Positions 1-13,400 of a DNA stretch of 64,000 nt are shown here, piece after piece. The notes under the pieces were generated by a model. It saw only the letters and a program-made list of their open reading frames with translations. It was not told the origin of the DNA and did not search any database. Both the position numbers and the translations under genes were made by a program. The DNA is from Zygnema circumcarinatum (Eukaryota > Streptophyta > Zygnematophyceae > Zygnematales > Zygnemataceae): positions 1,140,095-1,204,094 of the forward strand of contig CM074816.1 in the NCBI GenBank assembly GCA_037447605.1, read 5' to 3'. The stretch's first letter is position 1; each line of letters starts with the position of its first letter.

Positions 1-152
1 TCCCTGTTCCCCTGTTCGCATGAAATTTTCGCCCGGGAGGATCAAGGGTTTTAGTCAATCTTAGTCGACTACTCAGGCGCTAGAATGGACTGGTTGACTA
101 AAACCTCCAACTAATCAAATGATAACTAGCCAAAACTGGGCCAGTACGGTAC

Positions 153-2304
<2,152 letters not shown>

Positions 2305-4050
2305 GCGGGTGGGGACTGTTGGACACTGTTCCGCCTTCAGTTGGGAAAATGAAACTGAGAGTGGAAAAAGTGTATTTCCATGGCATGGTGTGAACACAAG
2401 AAGCAATTGTAAGTTGAGGGAACCATGATTAAAATTAGTACGATTCACATTTTTAAGGCACGGCAACACCTCTTTCCTCTATTCAGGAAAAAAATTCAAC
2501 CCAGCTCAAGAAAAAGAATCAAAATTAGCAAAGGGTTTCGAACTCAAGAAAAGAATTTTCATTGAAAAAGATGAAGGATGAGGGAACATTCCAAACGGTC
2601 TAAAGCGGCTGGGTGGCACCCCAAACAAGGCCCAGAACAAGAAAAATCCGGCTGCAAGCCCTTCTCCAAAAAAAGAGCTGAAAAAGGACAAATGCAGCAC
2701 TAAGCCCTGAAAGCTAATTCACTTTCCCTCTCCCTCTTCCCCCTCCCCCTCCCCCTCCGCCCCTTCCCCCTCCCCCCTTCCCCCTTCCCCCTCCCCCTTC
2801 CCCCTCCCCTCCTCCCCCTCCCCCCTCCCCCCTTCCCCCTCCCCTCCTCCCCCCTTCCCCCTCCCCCTTCCCCCTTCCTCCCTCCCTCCTCCCTCCCTCC
2901 TCCCCCCCTCCCCCTCCCCCTCCCCCTTCCACCCTCCCCCCTCCCCCTTCCACCCTCCCCCCTCCCCCTCCCCCCTTCCCCCTCCCCCCCTCCCCCTCCG
3001 CCCCTTCCCCCTCCCCCTTCCCCCTTCCCCCTCCCCTCCTCCCCCTCCCCCACATCCCCTCCCCCTCCCTCTCCCGCTCCCTCTCCCTCTCCCACTCCCT
3101 CTCCCACACTTTCCTCCTCCCCTCTCCCTCTTTCCCACCCAATACACACCTGCTTTCCTCACACCGAGCCCGCCTCGTATGCCTCCCCTCCGCGTTAACC
3201 CTTGCTCCCAGCGCAGCCCCGACCAGCGTCCGCTCACCTTCCCGCCCTCCCGCCCCTTGGACGGCCGCGCACAACAAACAAACAGTTTGCCGTACGCTTC
3301 AGTCACCTTTGCCACCGATAATGTACAGCATGTCGGTGCCGTACACTGAATCCATACATACAGTATATCAGGCAGCGGAGGGTCCCGATCTCCATTATAT
3401 GTACGGTTACAGTTGTTTTGTACAGTACGGTCATGTTAAAATCCCGCCAATGTCCGTCCGTACATTCAGATGTTCGGGACTCGACATGGTCGAATGCGCG
3501 CGCGGAACGAGGGATGACGTGGCATGGGTCGCATGGGAGCATGGCCATGGCCACGCCGACACATGGGCATGGAACAAACGCACCACGAGCAGTAGTTGGA
3601 CCTAGCGGTCAGTTCACAGTGCAGTTCAGCTTCCCTTCGGCCTCACCTCCTTTGTGACGCGTTGGTTCCTCGTGGTTCCCCATGTCGCTCATGTCCATGC
3701 CCATGTGATGGCATCGCCATCCATGCGTGAGTTCCACGCCCGCCCATTCATGTCCCTCGCAAGCCCACGCCAGCCCGTCGAGGGCGAACGAGGTCCCCCT
3801 TTGGAGGGTCCGAGGGCGAGGGCGGCCGCGGTTGAGGCGTGCTATCAGGGCGCGTGGTGCCGACGTGGATGCCACGTTGCGTTCTCAGAAACGCGCCGAG
3901 GAGAGGATTTTTATTGAGCCACAAAAAAAAAAAAAACGCTATGTGATCCAATCGCGCGGTGCCACGTGGCAGTGCATAAGTGTCGGTGCCAGGCTTGACA
4001 GCCGATAATTAACAAATAAATAATTTAAAAAATTCCATTAAGTCATGTCT
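2305..4050. other. Intergenic, with C/T-rich tract at about 2717-3130
   Basis: No gene recognised. About 400 bp (2717-3130) are almost pure CCCCTCC/CCCCTT polypyrimidine. An exact CCAAT-N9-CCACG composite lies at 3948-3966, joined to a GCCACGTGGC palindrome at 3961-3970, just upstream of the tRNA gene. Short ORFs on either strand show no recognisable protein. Confidence 0.6.
3948..3970 (+). promoter_or_regulatory. CCAAT-N9-CCACG (ERSE-like) element with GCCACGTGGC palindrome
   Basis: CCAAT at 3948-3952, nine bases, CCACG at 3962-3966; the last part belongs to GCCACGTGGC at 3961-3970. Matches the ER-stress response element consensus, known to bind NF-Y plus a bZIP factor in plants and animals. 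Which gene it serves, if any, is unknown: the tRNA begins 80 bp downstream, the invertase start is 1.6 kb away. Confidence 0.5.
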
Positions 4051-4121
4051 GTACCAGTGGTCTAGTGGTAGAATAGCACCCTGCCACGGTGCAGACCCGG
4101 GTTCGATTCCCGGCTGGTACA
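4051..4121 (+). tRNA. tRNA-Gly (anticodon GCC)
   Basis: Full cloverleaf: acceptor GTACCAG pairs with CTGGTAC (4114-4120), D-arm with TGGTCTAGTGGTAGAATA, anticodon stem GCACC/GGTGC with GCC at 4083-4085, T-arm CCGGG-TTCGATT-CCCGG, discriminator A at 4121, no encoded CCA and no intron. A T run at 4155-4162 is the likely RNA polymerase III terminator. The internal A and B boxes are intact, so it should be functional; it decodes GGC and GGU. It closely follows the usual plant cytosolic tRNA-Gly(GCC) form. Confidence 0.97.
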
Positions 4122-4154
4122 CAGGGGGGGTGGCAACGTCCCGCATAGACATTA

Positions 4155-4162
4155 TTTTTTTT
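4155..4162 (+). terminator. RNA polymerase III T-run terminator of tRNA-Gly
   Basis: Run of eight T residues 34 bp after the tRNA 3' end; RNA polymerase III stops at such runs. The rest of the stretch to 4621 shows nothing recognisable. Confidence 0.6.
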
Positions 4163-4621
4163 CTTCTGCAAAAATATTTTTTACTTTGTCATATACAGCC
4201 CTGCATGCTCGCCTGGGGTGTCCCCTCGTGCGTAAGGTCATGCCATTGCGAGACGTGAAGGCCAACGTATGATTTCTCTTCAGCACCTCGGGTTTACGGT
4301 CAATTCGGTTCGTTTCTGCTTTACTCTTTCCACTTGGGACTTTCTGAAATTTCTTTGGGGTTGTGCAGTCTGTCTGAAATGTTAAGGTCCACGAGGTTCC
4401 CTTCAGGGTTTCAGATTCCCGAAATGGATTTTTTTTTGGGGGGTTATCAAAACCGAGACGGGTCCATCAAAACAACTAAGGCACAAATCCGGTTCAAAAA
4501 ATTGCCCCAATGTTCCACCTTCACATAAAACCCTTCAACCGACTTTTTCCCAAACATTCATGGTGGCACAAAGAACGAGATGACGAAGATGAGTTCGAAC
4601 AAAGTGATGAAGGTCGTAAGC

Positions 4622-5836
4622 TCATGTTTTTCCACCCAACGACTTAATAAACTGGATGGACTGACTAACGGGTGACCTAACCGCCATGGCTTGATACATG
4701 AGCCCCTCCAACTGCGCAGCGGACGGTCTCGCCGTTAACTTCGCAACACATAGAACCTCCTCACCGACATTCCTAAGCACCAACCATGGCGTTTCGCTGG
4801 GACTCCCCTCCTTCACATATTTGAAAAGGGCACCTTCAAAATTAAAAACTAGCATCACTTTAATGGCGAGAGGGCAAAACGAATAACACACTTCAAATGA
4901 ATTTATAAAGACATTGGTTGCAGGCGACGTCGGAGGGTCCTCGGTCTCCGGAGTTCGCTGCAGTGAATGCCAGTCAGGGTTCAGCACCACCACAGGCCTT
5001 AAACCCGCCTTACTCACAAACTTCTCCATTTCTCCAACTTGAGATTTTTTCGGAGCCACCACAAAAAAGAGGCCAACTTTCTCCGAGACCTTCTTCACTC
5101 CCTCCAGAGTCCCTACAATGCAGTTCTGCAACTTCCCGGAAGCTTCCGAGGCCAGACCCTTATCGCTGCTGCTGCTGCTACATGCAAGCTCTGCCGCTGC
5201 GGAATCCGCAAAATAAACTCCAAAATTTGAAGAATTCATTCCAGAAAATTGCACATTGTGCAGTAAATCACTCACTAGCTGCACTGCTCCTGCGGGCGAG
5301 TCATCTGAAACGGAGAGCTCCAGCATTACTCTCCGAATTACCTTCCCTCTGCCCTTCTTTCCGATTCCTCCGATCACATTTGACAAAGCGAACTGCGCCT
5401 GCTTTATAGCTTCCTCTCTGCTGCTCGGTAAAGGGTAATCGGAAACCTTAATTTCAGCATCACTGATGATAGAAGGCTCATCTTTACCTTCACCTGCGGC
5501 TTCAGCAAGCGCCCTGCATGACAGCTGTTTTCCATTATCTGCAACCCTAAAATACAGCTGCCGACGCTGCCGCTGCAAACAAAAGATATTTCGTCCAACT
5601 AAAGACTGAATCTTTCTGTCAACGTCGAGGACCTCCTTTTGAAGATATCTCCCTCTGCACGAGACACCTTTAGCAGCAGGAGGTCGAAAGGCAGGCGAGA
5701 TGGAAGAAGGCAGCCATGGATTAGGGTTAAGGTTACGGTGTGAGTTAAAGCGAAGAATATGATGACCTTTACTTGCCCTCCCGCAGTGCAGCCCGGCTCC
5801 CTCCATGGCGCCCTTTAGGGCAGGCACGGCAGCCAT
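4622..5836 (-). CDS. DUF1995-domain plastid protein
   Basis: Single-exon gene of 404 codons. I chose the ATG at 5836 (MAAVPALKGA...) because it opens a Ser/Arg-rich, acid-poor N-terminus typical of a chloroplast transit peptide; the reading frame is open for a further 33 codons upstream. From about residue 135 the protein has the features I associate with DUF1995: DYPLPSSREEAIKQAQ, an RVMLELSV strand, VGLFFVVAPKKSQVGEMEKF, VVVLNPDW and INSFEVCYSFCPLAIK, ending in a WLVLRN segment. Plant members of this family are mostly chloroplast/thylakoid proteins, some linked to photosystem assembly; the molecular function is not established. Its start faces the FBPase start across 193 bp, so the two probably share a divergent promoter. 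Family assignment is from memory of conserved words and should be confirmed by an HMM search. Confidence 0.75.
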   Translation of the reverse strand: MAAVPALKGAMEGAGLHCGRASKGHHILRFNSHRNLNPNPWLPSSISPAFRPPAAKGVSCRGRYLQKEVLDVDRKIQSLVGRNIFCLQRQRRQLYFRVADNGKQLSCRALAEAAGEGKDEPSIISDAEIKVSDYPLPSSREEAIKQAQFALSNVIGGIGKKGRGKVIRRVMLELSVSDDSPAGAVQLVSDLLHNVQFSGMNSSNFGVYFADSAAAELACSSSSSDKGLASEASGKLQNCIVGTLEGVKKVSEKVGLFFVVAPKKSQVGEMEKFVSKAGLRPVVVLNPDWHSLQRTPETEDPPTSPATNVFINSFEVCYSFCPLAIKVMLVFNFEGALFKYVKEGSPSETPWLVLRNVGEEVLCVAKLTARPSAAQLEGLMYQAMAVRSPVSQSIQFIKSLGGKT

Positions 5837-6029
5837 GGATAGAACAAGCAATTGAAAGGACGCTGTTGCCCCCCTGTTCCATGAGACAGTTCCGCGTCCA
5901 TATCCGTATGGTGTACGACTGCCAGCGCCGTACACTGTTGCCGGCCGTCAGCCTGCCGGCCGGTTGACCGTCGGGAGTTCTGCCTGCCGGCCGCCCTCCC
6001 GCCGGCCATCCATTTCAGAAACCCTAAAA
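5837..6029. promoter_or_regulatory. 193 bp divergent promoter between DUF1995 gene and FBPase
   Basis: The two plastid-protein genes begin 193 bp apart in opposite directions, so both promoters must lie here or in 5' exon sequence. A telo-box-like ACCCTAAAA sits directly at the FBPase start (6021-6029). The stretch also holds a repeated GCCGGCC/TGCCGGCCG word (5940-6007). No TATA box was evident. The layout suggests shared control of two chloroplast proteins. Confidence 0.55.
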
Positions 6030-9000
6030 ATGGCTGCTGCCACGTGGCCCGTAGGCAGCCTTCACACGTGCGGAAAGCCCTCCACCCAGCAGCAGAGCCG
6101 GCCTCTCATCCATGGCTGCCGGGAGAGAGGAAGGCCCCTCCTTCCCCTCTCTCCCTTTGTAAGGAGAGAGAGCCTCCGTGCGGCTCCGTATGGCGAGAAA
6201 GCTTTGGAGGGGCATTCCGTACAGTCGCCATGGCTTCCTGGGAGAAGGAGAAGGTGTCTCTCTGTGAGCGGCAGCGCAGTGCGAGAGAAGGAGGCGGTGA
6301 AGGATGTGACACTGGGCACTTTTTTATTGGAGGCGGAAAATTTGCCCAACAAAATTTTGAAGGGTCCAGAACTGGTGAAGGTTGTCGAGGGGGTGGAGGA
6401 GGCGGTGCGGGAGATTGCTCTAAGGATCGCGAGAGCCGCCATTGATAAGGCAATGGGGGCGATGGAGGGAGGGGGAGAGGGAGCGGGGGGACGGGACAAG
6501 CAGAAGAAGCTCGACGTGGTGGCGGTGAGGCCTCGGAATCCCTACTTCGGGGAGGGAGAGCCGAAAAGGGAAAAGTAAAATATGGGGAGAGGGAGGGGAG
6601 GGGGGGGGTAGGAAGGGGGAGAGGAGAGGGAGGGGAGAGGGCGAGGCGGAGGAGGGAGAGAGGGGAAGAGGGGAAGGGAGGGGAGAGGACGAGGCAGAGA
6701 ACGAGGGAGAGAGAGGGGGAAGAGGGGAAGGGAGGGGAGAGGACAAGGCGGAGAAGGAGAGAGAGAGAGGGGAAGAGGGGAAGGGAGGGGAGAGGACGAG
6801 GCGGAGGAGAGAGGGGAGAGGACGAGGCGGAGAAGGAGAGAGAGAGAGGGGAAGAGGGGAAGGGAGGGGAGAGGACGAGGCGGAGAAGGAGGGAGAGAGA
6901 GGGGAAGAAGGGAAGGGAGGGGAGAGGACGAGGCGGAGAAGGAGGGAGAGAGAGGGGAAGTGGGGAAGTGAGGAGAGGGAGGGGAGAGGAGAGAGAGGGG
7001 AAGAGGGGAAGGGAGGAGAGGGAGGGGAGTGGAGAGAGATGGGAAGAGGGGAGGGGAGGAGAGGGAGGGGAGAGGAGAGAGAGGGGCAGAGGGGAAGGGT
7101 ATAGAGGGAGGAGAGGGGAGAGGATGAGAAGGAGGGAGAGAGGGGAAGAGGGGAGGGAGGAGAGGGAGGGGAAGGAGAGAGAGGGGAAGAGGGGAAGGGA
7201 GGGAGGAGAGGGGGAGGTGAAGGGAGGGAGGAGAGAGGGGTGGACGGAGGGAGGAGAGAAGGGTGGAAGGGAGGGAGGAGAGGACGAGGCGAGAGAGGGG
7301 AAGTGGGGAAGTGAGGAGAGGGAGGGGAGGACGAGGCGGAGAAGGAGGGAGAGAGAGGGGAAGTGGGGAAGTGAGGAGAGGGAGGGGAGAGGAGAGAGAG
7401 GGGAAGAGGGGAAGGGAGGAGAGGGAGGGGAAGGAGAGAGAGGGGAAGAGGGGAAGGGAGGGGAGGGAGGGGACAAGACGATACGGAGGAGGGAGAGAGT
7501 AGGGAAGAGGGAAAGGAAGGAGAAGGAGGGGAGGGAGAGGGGAGAGGATGAGAAGGAGGGAGAGAGAGGGGAAGGGAGAAGAGGGAGGGGAAGGAGGGAG
7601 CGGGAGGGAGATGAAACCGTACTTTTTGAAAGAGAAATCTGGATATTCGGGAAAGGAAGAGGCTGATAGGTGGGAAAGGAGCTTTTAATTTCTAGAACAG
7701 GACCCTTGCAAAAAATTCTGGAAACAAACTCATCGATTTTTGGAGACAGAAACTCTTATTCTTCTAAGAGGGTTTAAAAATGTCTCCGAATAAAATTTTC
7801 GAAAGGTTCCCGTAAAGTTTTTATTTTTTTTATTCTTTAATGTTTTGATTTCCTTAACAGTCCTTTGATTCCTTCCTTTCCTGCATCTAATAAAACTCGT
7901 GGTTTGCAGAACGAAATATTTACAAACGCGCTTATCCAATCGCGCCACGTGGCAGTGCTGGCTTCCGAAGAAGACGACAACCCCATCTGGATTTCCAACG
8001 ACGGTCCGTACGTTGTCGTATTCGATCCTTTGGACGGCTCCCGGAACATAGAAGCCTCCATTCCCACGGGGACCATTTTCGGAATCTATGAGAGAAATTT
8101 GGACGCGGACCGTTTAACTGCAACGGAGCGTTCCATGGCGAACGTTTTACGGCCCGGACTGCAGCAGGTGGCGGCGGGCTACGCCCTCTACTCCTCCGCC
8201 GTCATGCTCGTTCTCACCTTTGGAAAGGGAAGCCATGGCTTCACCTTGGACCCCTTGTCGCGGGAGTTTGTTTTGACTCATCCTGACATTCGCATCCCGC
8301 AACGAGGTGAGTGAGACTGTTGCAGACAATTCGCGCCACGATTTAAAAAAAAAGTCGTTTGCATATCCTCATTTTAGCCCTACCGTTAGGGCTCGCTCTC
8401 GCCCTATCTATCTATATACATATGCAAATTTTATGTGTAGGGGTTTTTAGGGCGTGCAATCACCACCCCCGAGGGTATTCCTACCCCATCCCCTCCTTCC
8501 TAACCGCAACTGAGTTCTTACCAATCAAAATTCTAAATAAAACTAAAATGATTGATCCCTTAATGTCCGATCCTTGATTCGTTGACGATCACTTGGGGAA
8601 AGGTGGAAGAATAACCCCCGGGGAATAACTCCTTTTTCCCTTTTTTCTTATTGGGTGCCCTTTGAAATATATTTGCTTATAGTGTATTTTTGCTGTTTCT
8701 GACTGTGTAATTTACAAGTTTCTTGTATTTTTGTTTGGGGGGCGGTAGGGCAAATTTATTCTGTGAATGACGCCCGGTATTTCGATTGGCCCGAGGGCCT
8801 CCGATCCTATATCGATACTGTGCGGCAAGGCAAGGGCCAATATCCGAAACAGTACTCCGCAAGGTACATCTGCTCCCTCGTGGCCGACTTCCACCGGACC
8901 CTCCTTTACGGCGGAATTGCCATGAATCCGAGGGACCATTTGCGGCTGCTCTATGAGGCGAATCCGCTCAGTTTTGTTGCGGAACAGGCCGGCGGGAAAG

Positions 9001-9149
9001 GGACGGACGGAATCCGTAGAATTTTGGGCATAGAACCCACCGCTGTTCACCAACGGTTGCCGCTCTTTTTGGGGAGTCCGGAGGATATCGATGAGCTTGT
9101 GAGCTATGGCGACGTGCAGCAAATAAAGAATCCTGGCTACGAAGTTTGA
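6030..9149 (+). CDS. Plastid fructose-1,6-bisphosphatase, type II (redox-independent)
   Basis: Dephosphorylates fructose-1,6-bisphosphate to fructose-6-phosphate in the plastid. Exons 6030-6524, 7910-8306, 8749-9149 join in phase (0, 1) into 430 residues: KKLDVVA joins NEIFTNAL, and QRG joins QIYSVNDARYFDWPEG. Catalytic words are SEEDDN (about residue 184), FDPLDGSRN (about 203), YICSLVAD, RTLLYGGIAMNPRDH and EQAGGKGTDG; the C-terminus is GDVQQIKNPGYEV. DGSRN instead of DGSSN, the ASIPTGTIFGIY continuation and the absence of the three-cysteine regulatory loop of chloroplast FBPase I all fit the thioredoxin-insensitive cpFBPase II. The N-terminal ~100 residues look like a transit peptide; its ATW comes from a GCCACGTGGC palindrome, and RHVA in exon 2 from another. 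Intron 1 contains a kilobase of GA repeats. Alternative: a cytosolic FBPase, less likely given the N-terminal extension. Confidence 0.94.
6580..7610 (+). repeat. GA-rich minisatellite inside FBPase intron 1
   Basis: About 1 kb of almost pure purine on the plus strand. Between about 6650 and 6960 it is a tandem array of a roughly 54 bp unit beginning GAGGACGAGGCGGAGAAGGA and ending in GGGGAAGAGGGGAAGGGAGG, about six copies; further degenerate copies follow to 7610. It lies wholly within the intron (6525-7909). Long open frames of Glu/Gly/Arg on plus and Pro/Ser/Leu on minus are by-products. Confidence 0.85.
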
Positions 9150-9986
9150 GTCTGTGGACTGAAAAATCCTCAAAACGATGGTAGTGGGAGAAAACAGGAG
9201 GAGGAGGTGGCTTGTGAATAGAGCCGCAGCAGTGTTCCGCTTTTTTAGGGTTTGTGCCCTTTCTTGAAACACGCTTAGGCTTTAGGGGTTAGGGTTCAGC
9301 TGCTGCAACTTTCAGGGTTTGTACAAGGCTGGGAGGTGCCGCAGATTTTGTAATGTATCATAAGCTTGAAATTATTCGAGACAGTGTTCATCGAATGGAA
9401 TTCCGACCGAGCTCACTGATTAGCCTTAAACAATTGACAGGAGCTCAAATCGTTCACATAACTTTCTGAACCCCTCGGAATCAAAAGAACGCCGTTAGGG
9501 TTTGGACCTTCATCGTATTCACGTCGTAAGTCCAATGACATGTATGAGAGTATCATTACGGAGTGGTGATTTGGACCATTTTTCAAGGGTCGTGCCAAGA
9601 ATCGAACCGCGCACCACGTCAAAATATAGTCGACCTGCGGGTTGACGGCTGCCGACCGGCCAACCGGAAGCCGGTTTCCAGCCGGCTACCGTACAAGACC
9701 TTGGCGTTTTTCTACTGCCGCCACGTGTTGGATAGACCTAACAGCCAATCAGGAGCCACCGACAAGCCGTACCAGCGCCAAAGACGCCTTTCCATGCCGA
9801 CCGCCAGTTGCATCCATGTCACAACCTCCCGCTCAAATCCCGTTCAACGAATTTCGACACAGGAAGCCGTCACGTCAACCGCTCATGGAAACTCAAAACG
9901 GGAAACATAACAACATGGAACACGAAACCCGCGGCGAGCACGGAACGGAGCGTGAAACAGAGACATGGAACATGGAGGGAGAGGCC
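9150..9986. other. Convergent 3' region between FBPase and ADAT3
   Basis: Holds the 3' ends of two convergent genes. No further gene seen. A GCCACGTGTTGG motif (about 9719) is followed by CCAATCAGGAGCCACC (about 9744), a variant of the CCAAT/ACGT pair found across the window. A Gly/Cys/Arg word GCCGACCGGCCAACCGG lies near 9650. Confidence 0.5.
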
Positions 9987-10450
9987 TCAGTCGTCCCCCT
10001 CCTCTAGGGGCGCGGCCCGGTAGGCCTTGTAGCGGTGGTTGAGGCCCGGCAGGAGGTGCAGCTTGAAGGCCCCCCCCAGGGCGCCGCTCTCTGTGTTGGG
10101 CACTCCGTAAATCACTCTCTGCACTCGCTCGTGGACCAACGCCATCGCGCACCTGAGAGAGGACAAATTATAACAATGATAAAGATCACAATTATGATGA
10201 TGTATTCAAACGGCATGGACAATGGTCATTTAAGCAAGTGAGATATTACGATTGTTGTCAAGTACTTTATATTTCTTTGTGTTGGGAGCTAAGCAATGGT
10301 TTTCCGAGTTTTTGCATTTGACAGGTGCTATTATTGATGTACATTAAAAAAATTAGGATTTGGATGACACCAAAACCGAAAGAAAGGGAGCCCTTCCCCT
10401 CCCCTCAACCCCCCTCCCCCGGTCCCTCTCTCTCTCTCTCTCCCTCTCTC

Positions 10451-10486
<36 letters not shown>

Positions 10487-13400
10487 TCACTCACTCTCTC
10501 TCACTCTCTCTCTCTCTCTCTCCCTCTCTCTCTGCGGCTCTTCGTTTCTTTCCTTCACCATGTTGGCGCAGGTAGAGGACGACTCACATGGTGCATGGCT
10601 CGTGCGTCAGATAGGCATCGAATCCGGTACAAAGGTACGGTCTGGGCAGCCACTCAGCGTCCGACACCTGGCAAGCTGCCACGTGTCCTCCTCCCTCCTG
10701 CAGACCCTTCACTTGCAACCACGATCACCTTCACAGCTGCTTCACCATACATACCTTATACTACTTATACACATTACTGCCGGCGTAGGAGCAAAACATA
10801 AGTAGTAAAAGACCCTATACATAACCTCACCAATGTTAAGAATAAAAAAAAATTCAAAACTGAAAAAGGTTCTTACAACGTGAAAGCCCTCTCTATGTTT
10901 GGGTTTGGAGGAGTACCGTTTCCTCCTCCAGCCTCGCTCTCTTTAGCTCCTGCTTCTCACAGCTGCTCGTATCTTCTCCTCCTTCAAGATGATTCTTATT
11001 TTCCGGGCAGCTATATGATGCAGGGCCTTCAGGATTTTCAAGGTCTTTAGAACTTTTAGGGTTTTCAGTATCTACGGATTTCCTGAAATTTTTAGGGTTT
11101 GCAATCTCTTGTGGGGCAGAAACTGCTCCACTCCGTACTCTGACTCTCTCTATGGGCCACAGTTTCCGATCCCGTTCCGCTGCCCGTTCTATGGCCACCA
11201 TTACGGCATGCCGTAAAGGATGCCACCCTTCCCTTTCTATGTGTTGACACGTGGCGCTCCCTCCGTTCTCCTCCGCCGAATCTTTGCGAACAGATTGCAG
11301 CTGATGTGGCACATTGCGATTGGACGACCTTCCCTCAACTGTTTCAGAGTTCGGATCTTCGGTTCCATGCATTAGGTTCGAGCTCAACGGAACTGAAGGA
11401 GCATGGAAGCTCCCTAAACACTCGGTCTGTCCAATCACGTGAGGACAGCTGGCGCTGCAGGACGAGCACGTCAGCCCTGCATCCGCCAGGTGGCGCTTCT
11501 CCATTGGTCCAAACGGATCAGCTAGATTCGTCTTGTCGTTTCTCACCTCGTCCGAGGACCTGCCAGGTGTCGCTCTCCTATTGGTCCCACATCCCAAAGT
11601 GGTCCCCCCCCAGCAGCCTGTCTCATCATGGCCCTTTGCAATCACCTCGCCGATGGATGGGTCAACAAGAACAGCTCCACTTAAACCCTGCATTCTCCCC
11701 CTCCCCCTGTTTACTTCATAAAGTTTCTTCCTTTTACTTTTATGAATTGGGATTTAGGGAGAGAGGTTCTTGGGAACATTTGCTAACCTATGAATCTGTG
11801 TCGCCTATGTATTAGAAAATAGCAAAAAGGGACGGAAAAGCCTTGAAGAATCCGGCAATGCCTTGTAAATAGGGAGAGATGACCTTCTGGTTTGCGGCCT
11901 GACTTCCCATTTTTCTGAAGTTAATCCCGCTCTCCCACTCTATCTCTTCCTCTCCCTCCCTTCCTCCCTCTCTCTCTCCCCCTCTCCCTCCCTCTCTCCC
12001 CCTCTCTCTCACCTCTCCCTTCCGCCAGCCCGAGCGCGCCTCCTGAAGAGCCATGGCCATAAATTTCTTCATTGTGAGGAGCTCTTCTTCGCTGAGCTCA
12101 GCAGCTGACAGCTGTCCCCTGTCCATTCACAGGATGCCACGTGGCAAGAATCAATTAGCCCACAAGCAAAGATGTGGACTTTTCAAAAGCACGGAACATT
12201 CCAAGACCTGTCTCAACCTCTGCCCTCCTGCCCCAGTCTGCCTTCTCCTCCATCTCTCCTTCCCACTCTCCCTATCTCTCTCTCTCTCGCTCTCCCTCTC
12301 CCTCGCTTCCCTCACATCTCTTCCTTATCCTGCCATCTAACCCTTTTGTTCATCATCCTTTCTCTAACATCTCCCTCTCCTTCCCCGCTTCCCGCTCATC
12401 CCCTCTGCCCCTCTCTCTCCCCTCCCTTCCCAGTCCTCTCCCTCCCTGCCTCCCTCACCTCAAAATCTTTCACCAGAAAATAAAAAAAAACAACAGTAGG
12501 GATGCCTGCGATAGTATCTACAAGCAAATGAAACATAGTTACAGTTTCCGTTAAACAGCCGTCCGTACACATCATTTGCATGGAACGAGGTCGGCCACAG
12601 TTGGCACTGCTGCTGCCACTCTTCTCGGCTTTTTGCCGCCCGGGCGGGCACCTGCAGACCAAAACCCTAAACCCTAATCGTTAAACTCTAAACCCTAAAA
12701 ATCTAAAATCCACTTCACGTTCTACTTGAAAAATCTTCATCGATGTGCAAAAGTGAGTTACTTGGCTACTTTTTGAAGCTTAAAAGCTAAGCTTCAAAGA
12801 AAATAAGCTATTGAAATAGGCATGGACCCCATGACTTAAGTGCATATTAAATATTCAAAACATAGGTTATAGGTCATAGGTTCATCTCACAGATGAATAG
12901 ATCACCCACTATGCTTTTTCGTTTCACGATTTTTTTGAAGAAAGTAAACACTAAGAGAAACATCAAACTAAGGAAATGTAAAGAATGCTGCTGAAGGTTC
13001 AAGATCTAGGGTTGCCAGGGTTTAGGGTTCAGGGTTCATACTTTAGGGCTTAGCGTTTACGGTTTAACTTTTAGGGTTCAGGGTTTAAGGTTGAGGTTGC
13101 TTAGGTTTCAGGGTTTAGAATTCGGGGTTTAAGGTTTAGGTTCAGGGTTCAGGATTTAAGCTTCAGGGTCAGAATTTCGGGTTTAATGTTTAGTGTTTAG
13201 GGTTTAGTGTTTAGAGTTTAGGGTTTAAGGTTTAAGGTTTAGTGTTTAGGGATTAGAGTTTAGAGTTTAGGGTTCGCAAAGCAACGAATGCAAGGTGGAG
13301 GGTTCAGGATCAGTACCCACAGGAACAATGTACGGATCCAACATGTGCGCTTGAGCTAATTTTCTCAACTCGCTAGGGAGGCCCAATTGTGAATTTTTTT

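Noticed and set aside
2700-3315. Overlapping minus-strand Gly/Glu/Arg ORFs
   Set aside because: All come from the CCCCTCC tract; no family features.
6968-7666. Long plus-strand ORF rich in Glu, Gly and Arg
   Set aside because: It is the purine minisatellite inside the FBPase intron; splice sites and phase of the flanking exons show it is removed.
12660-12710. Telomere
   Set aside because: CCCTAAA units are few and diverged and are flanked by exons of ADAT3, so they are interstitial.
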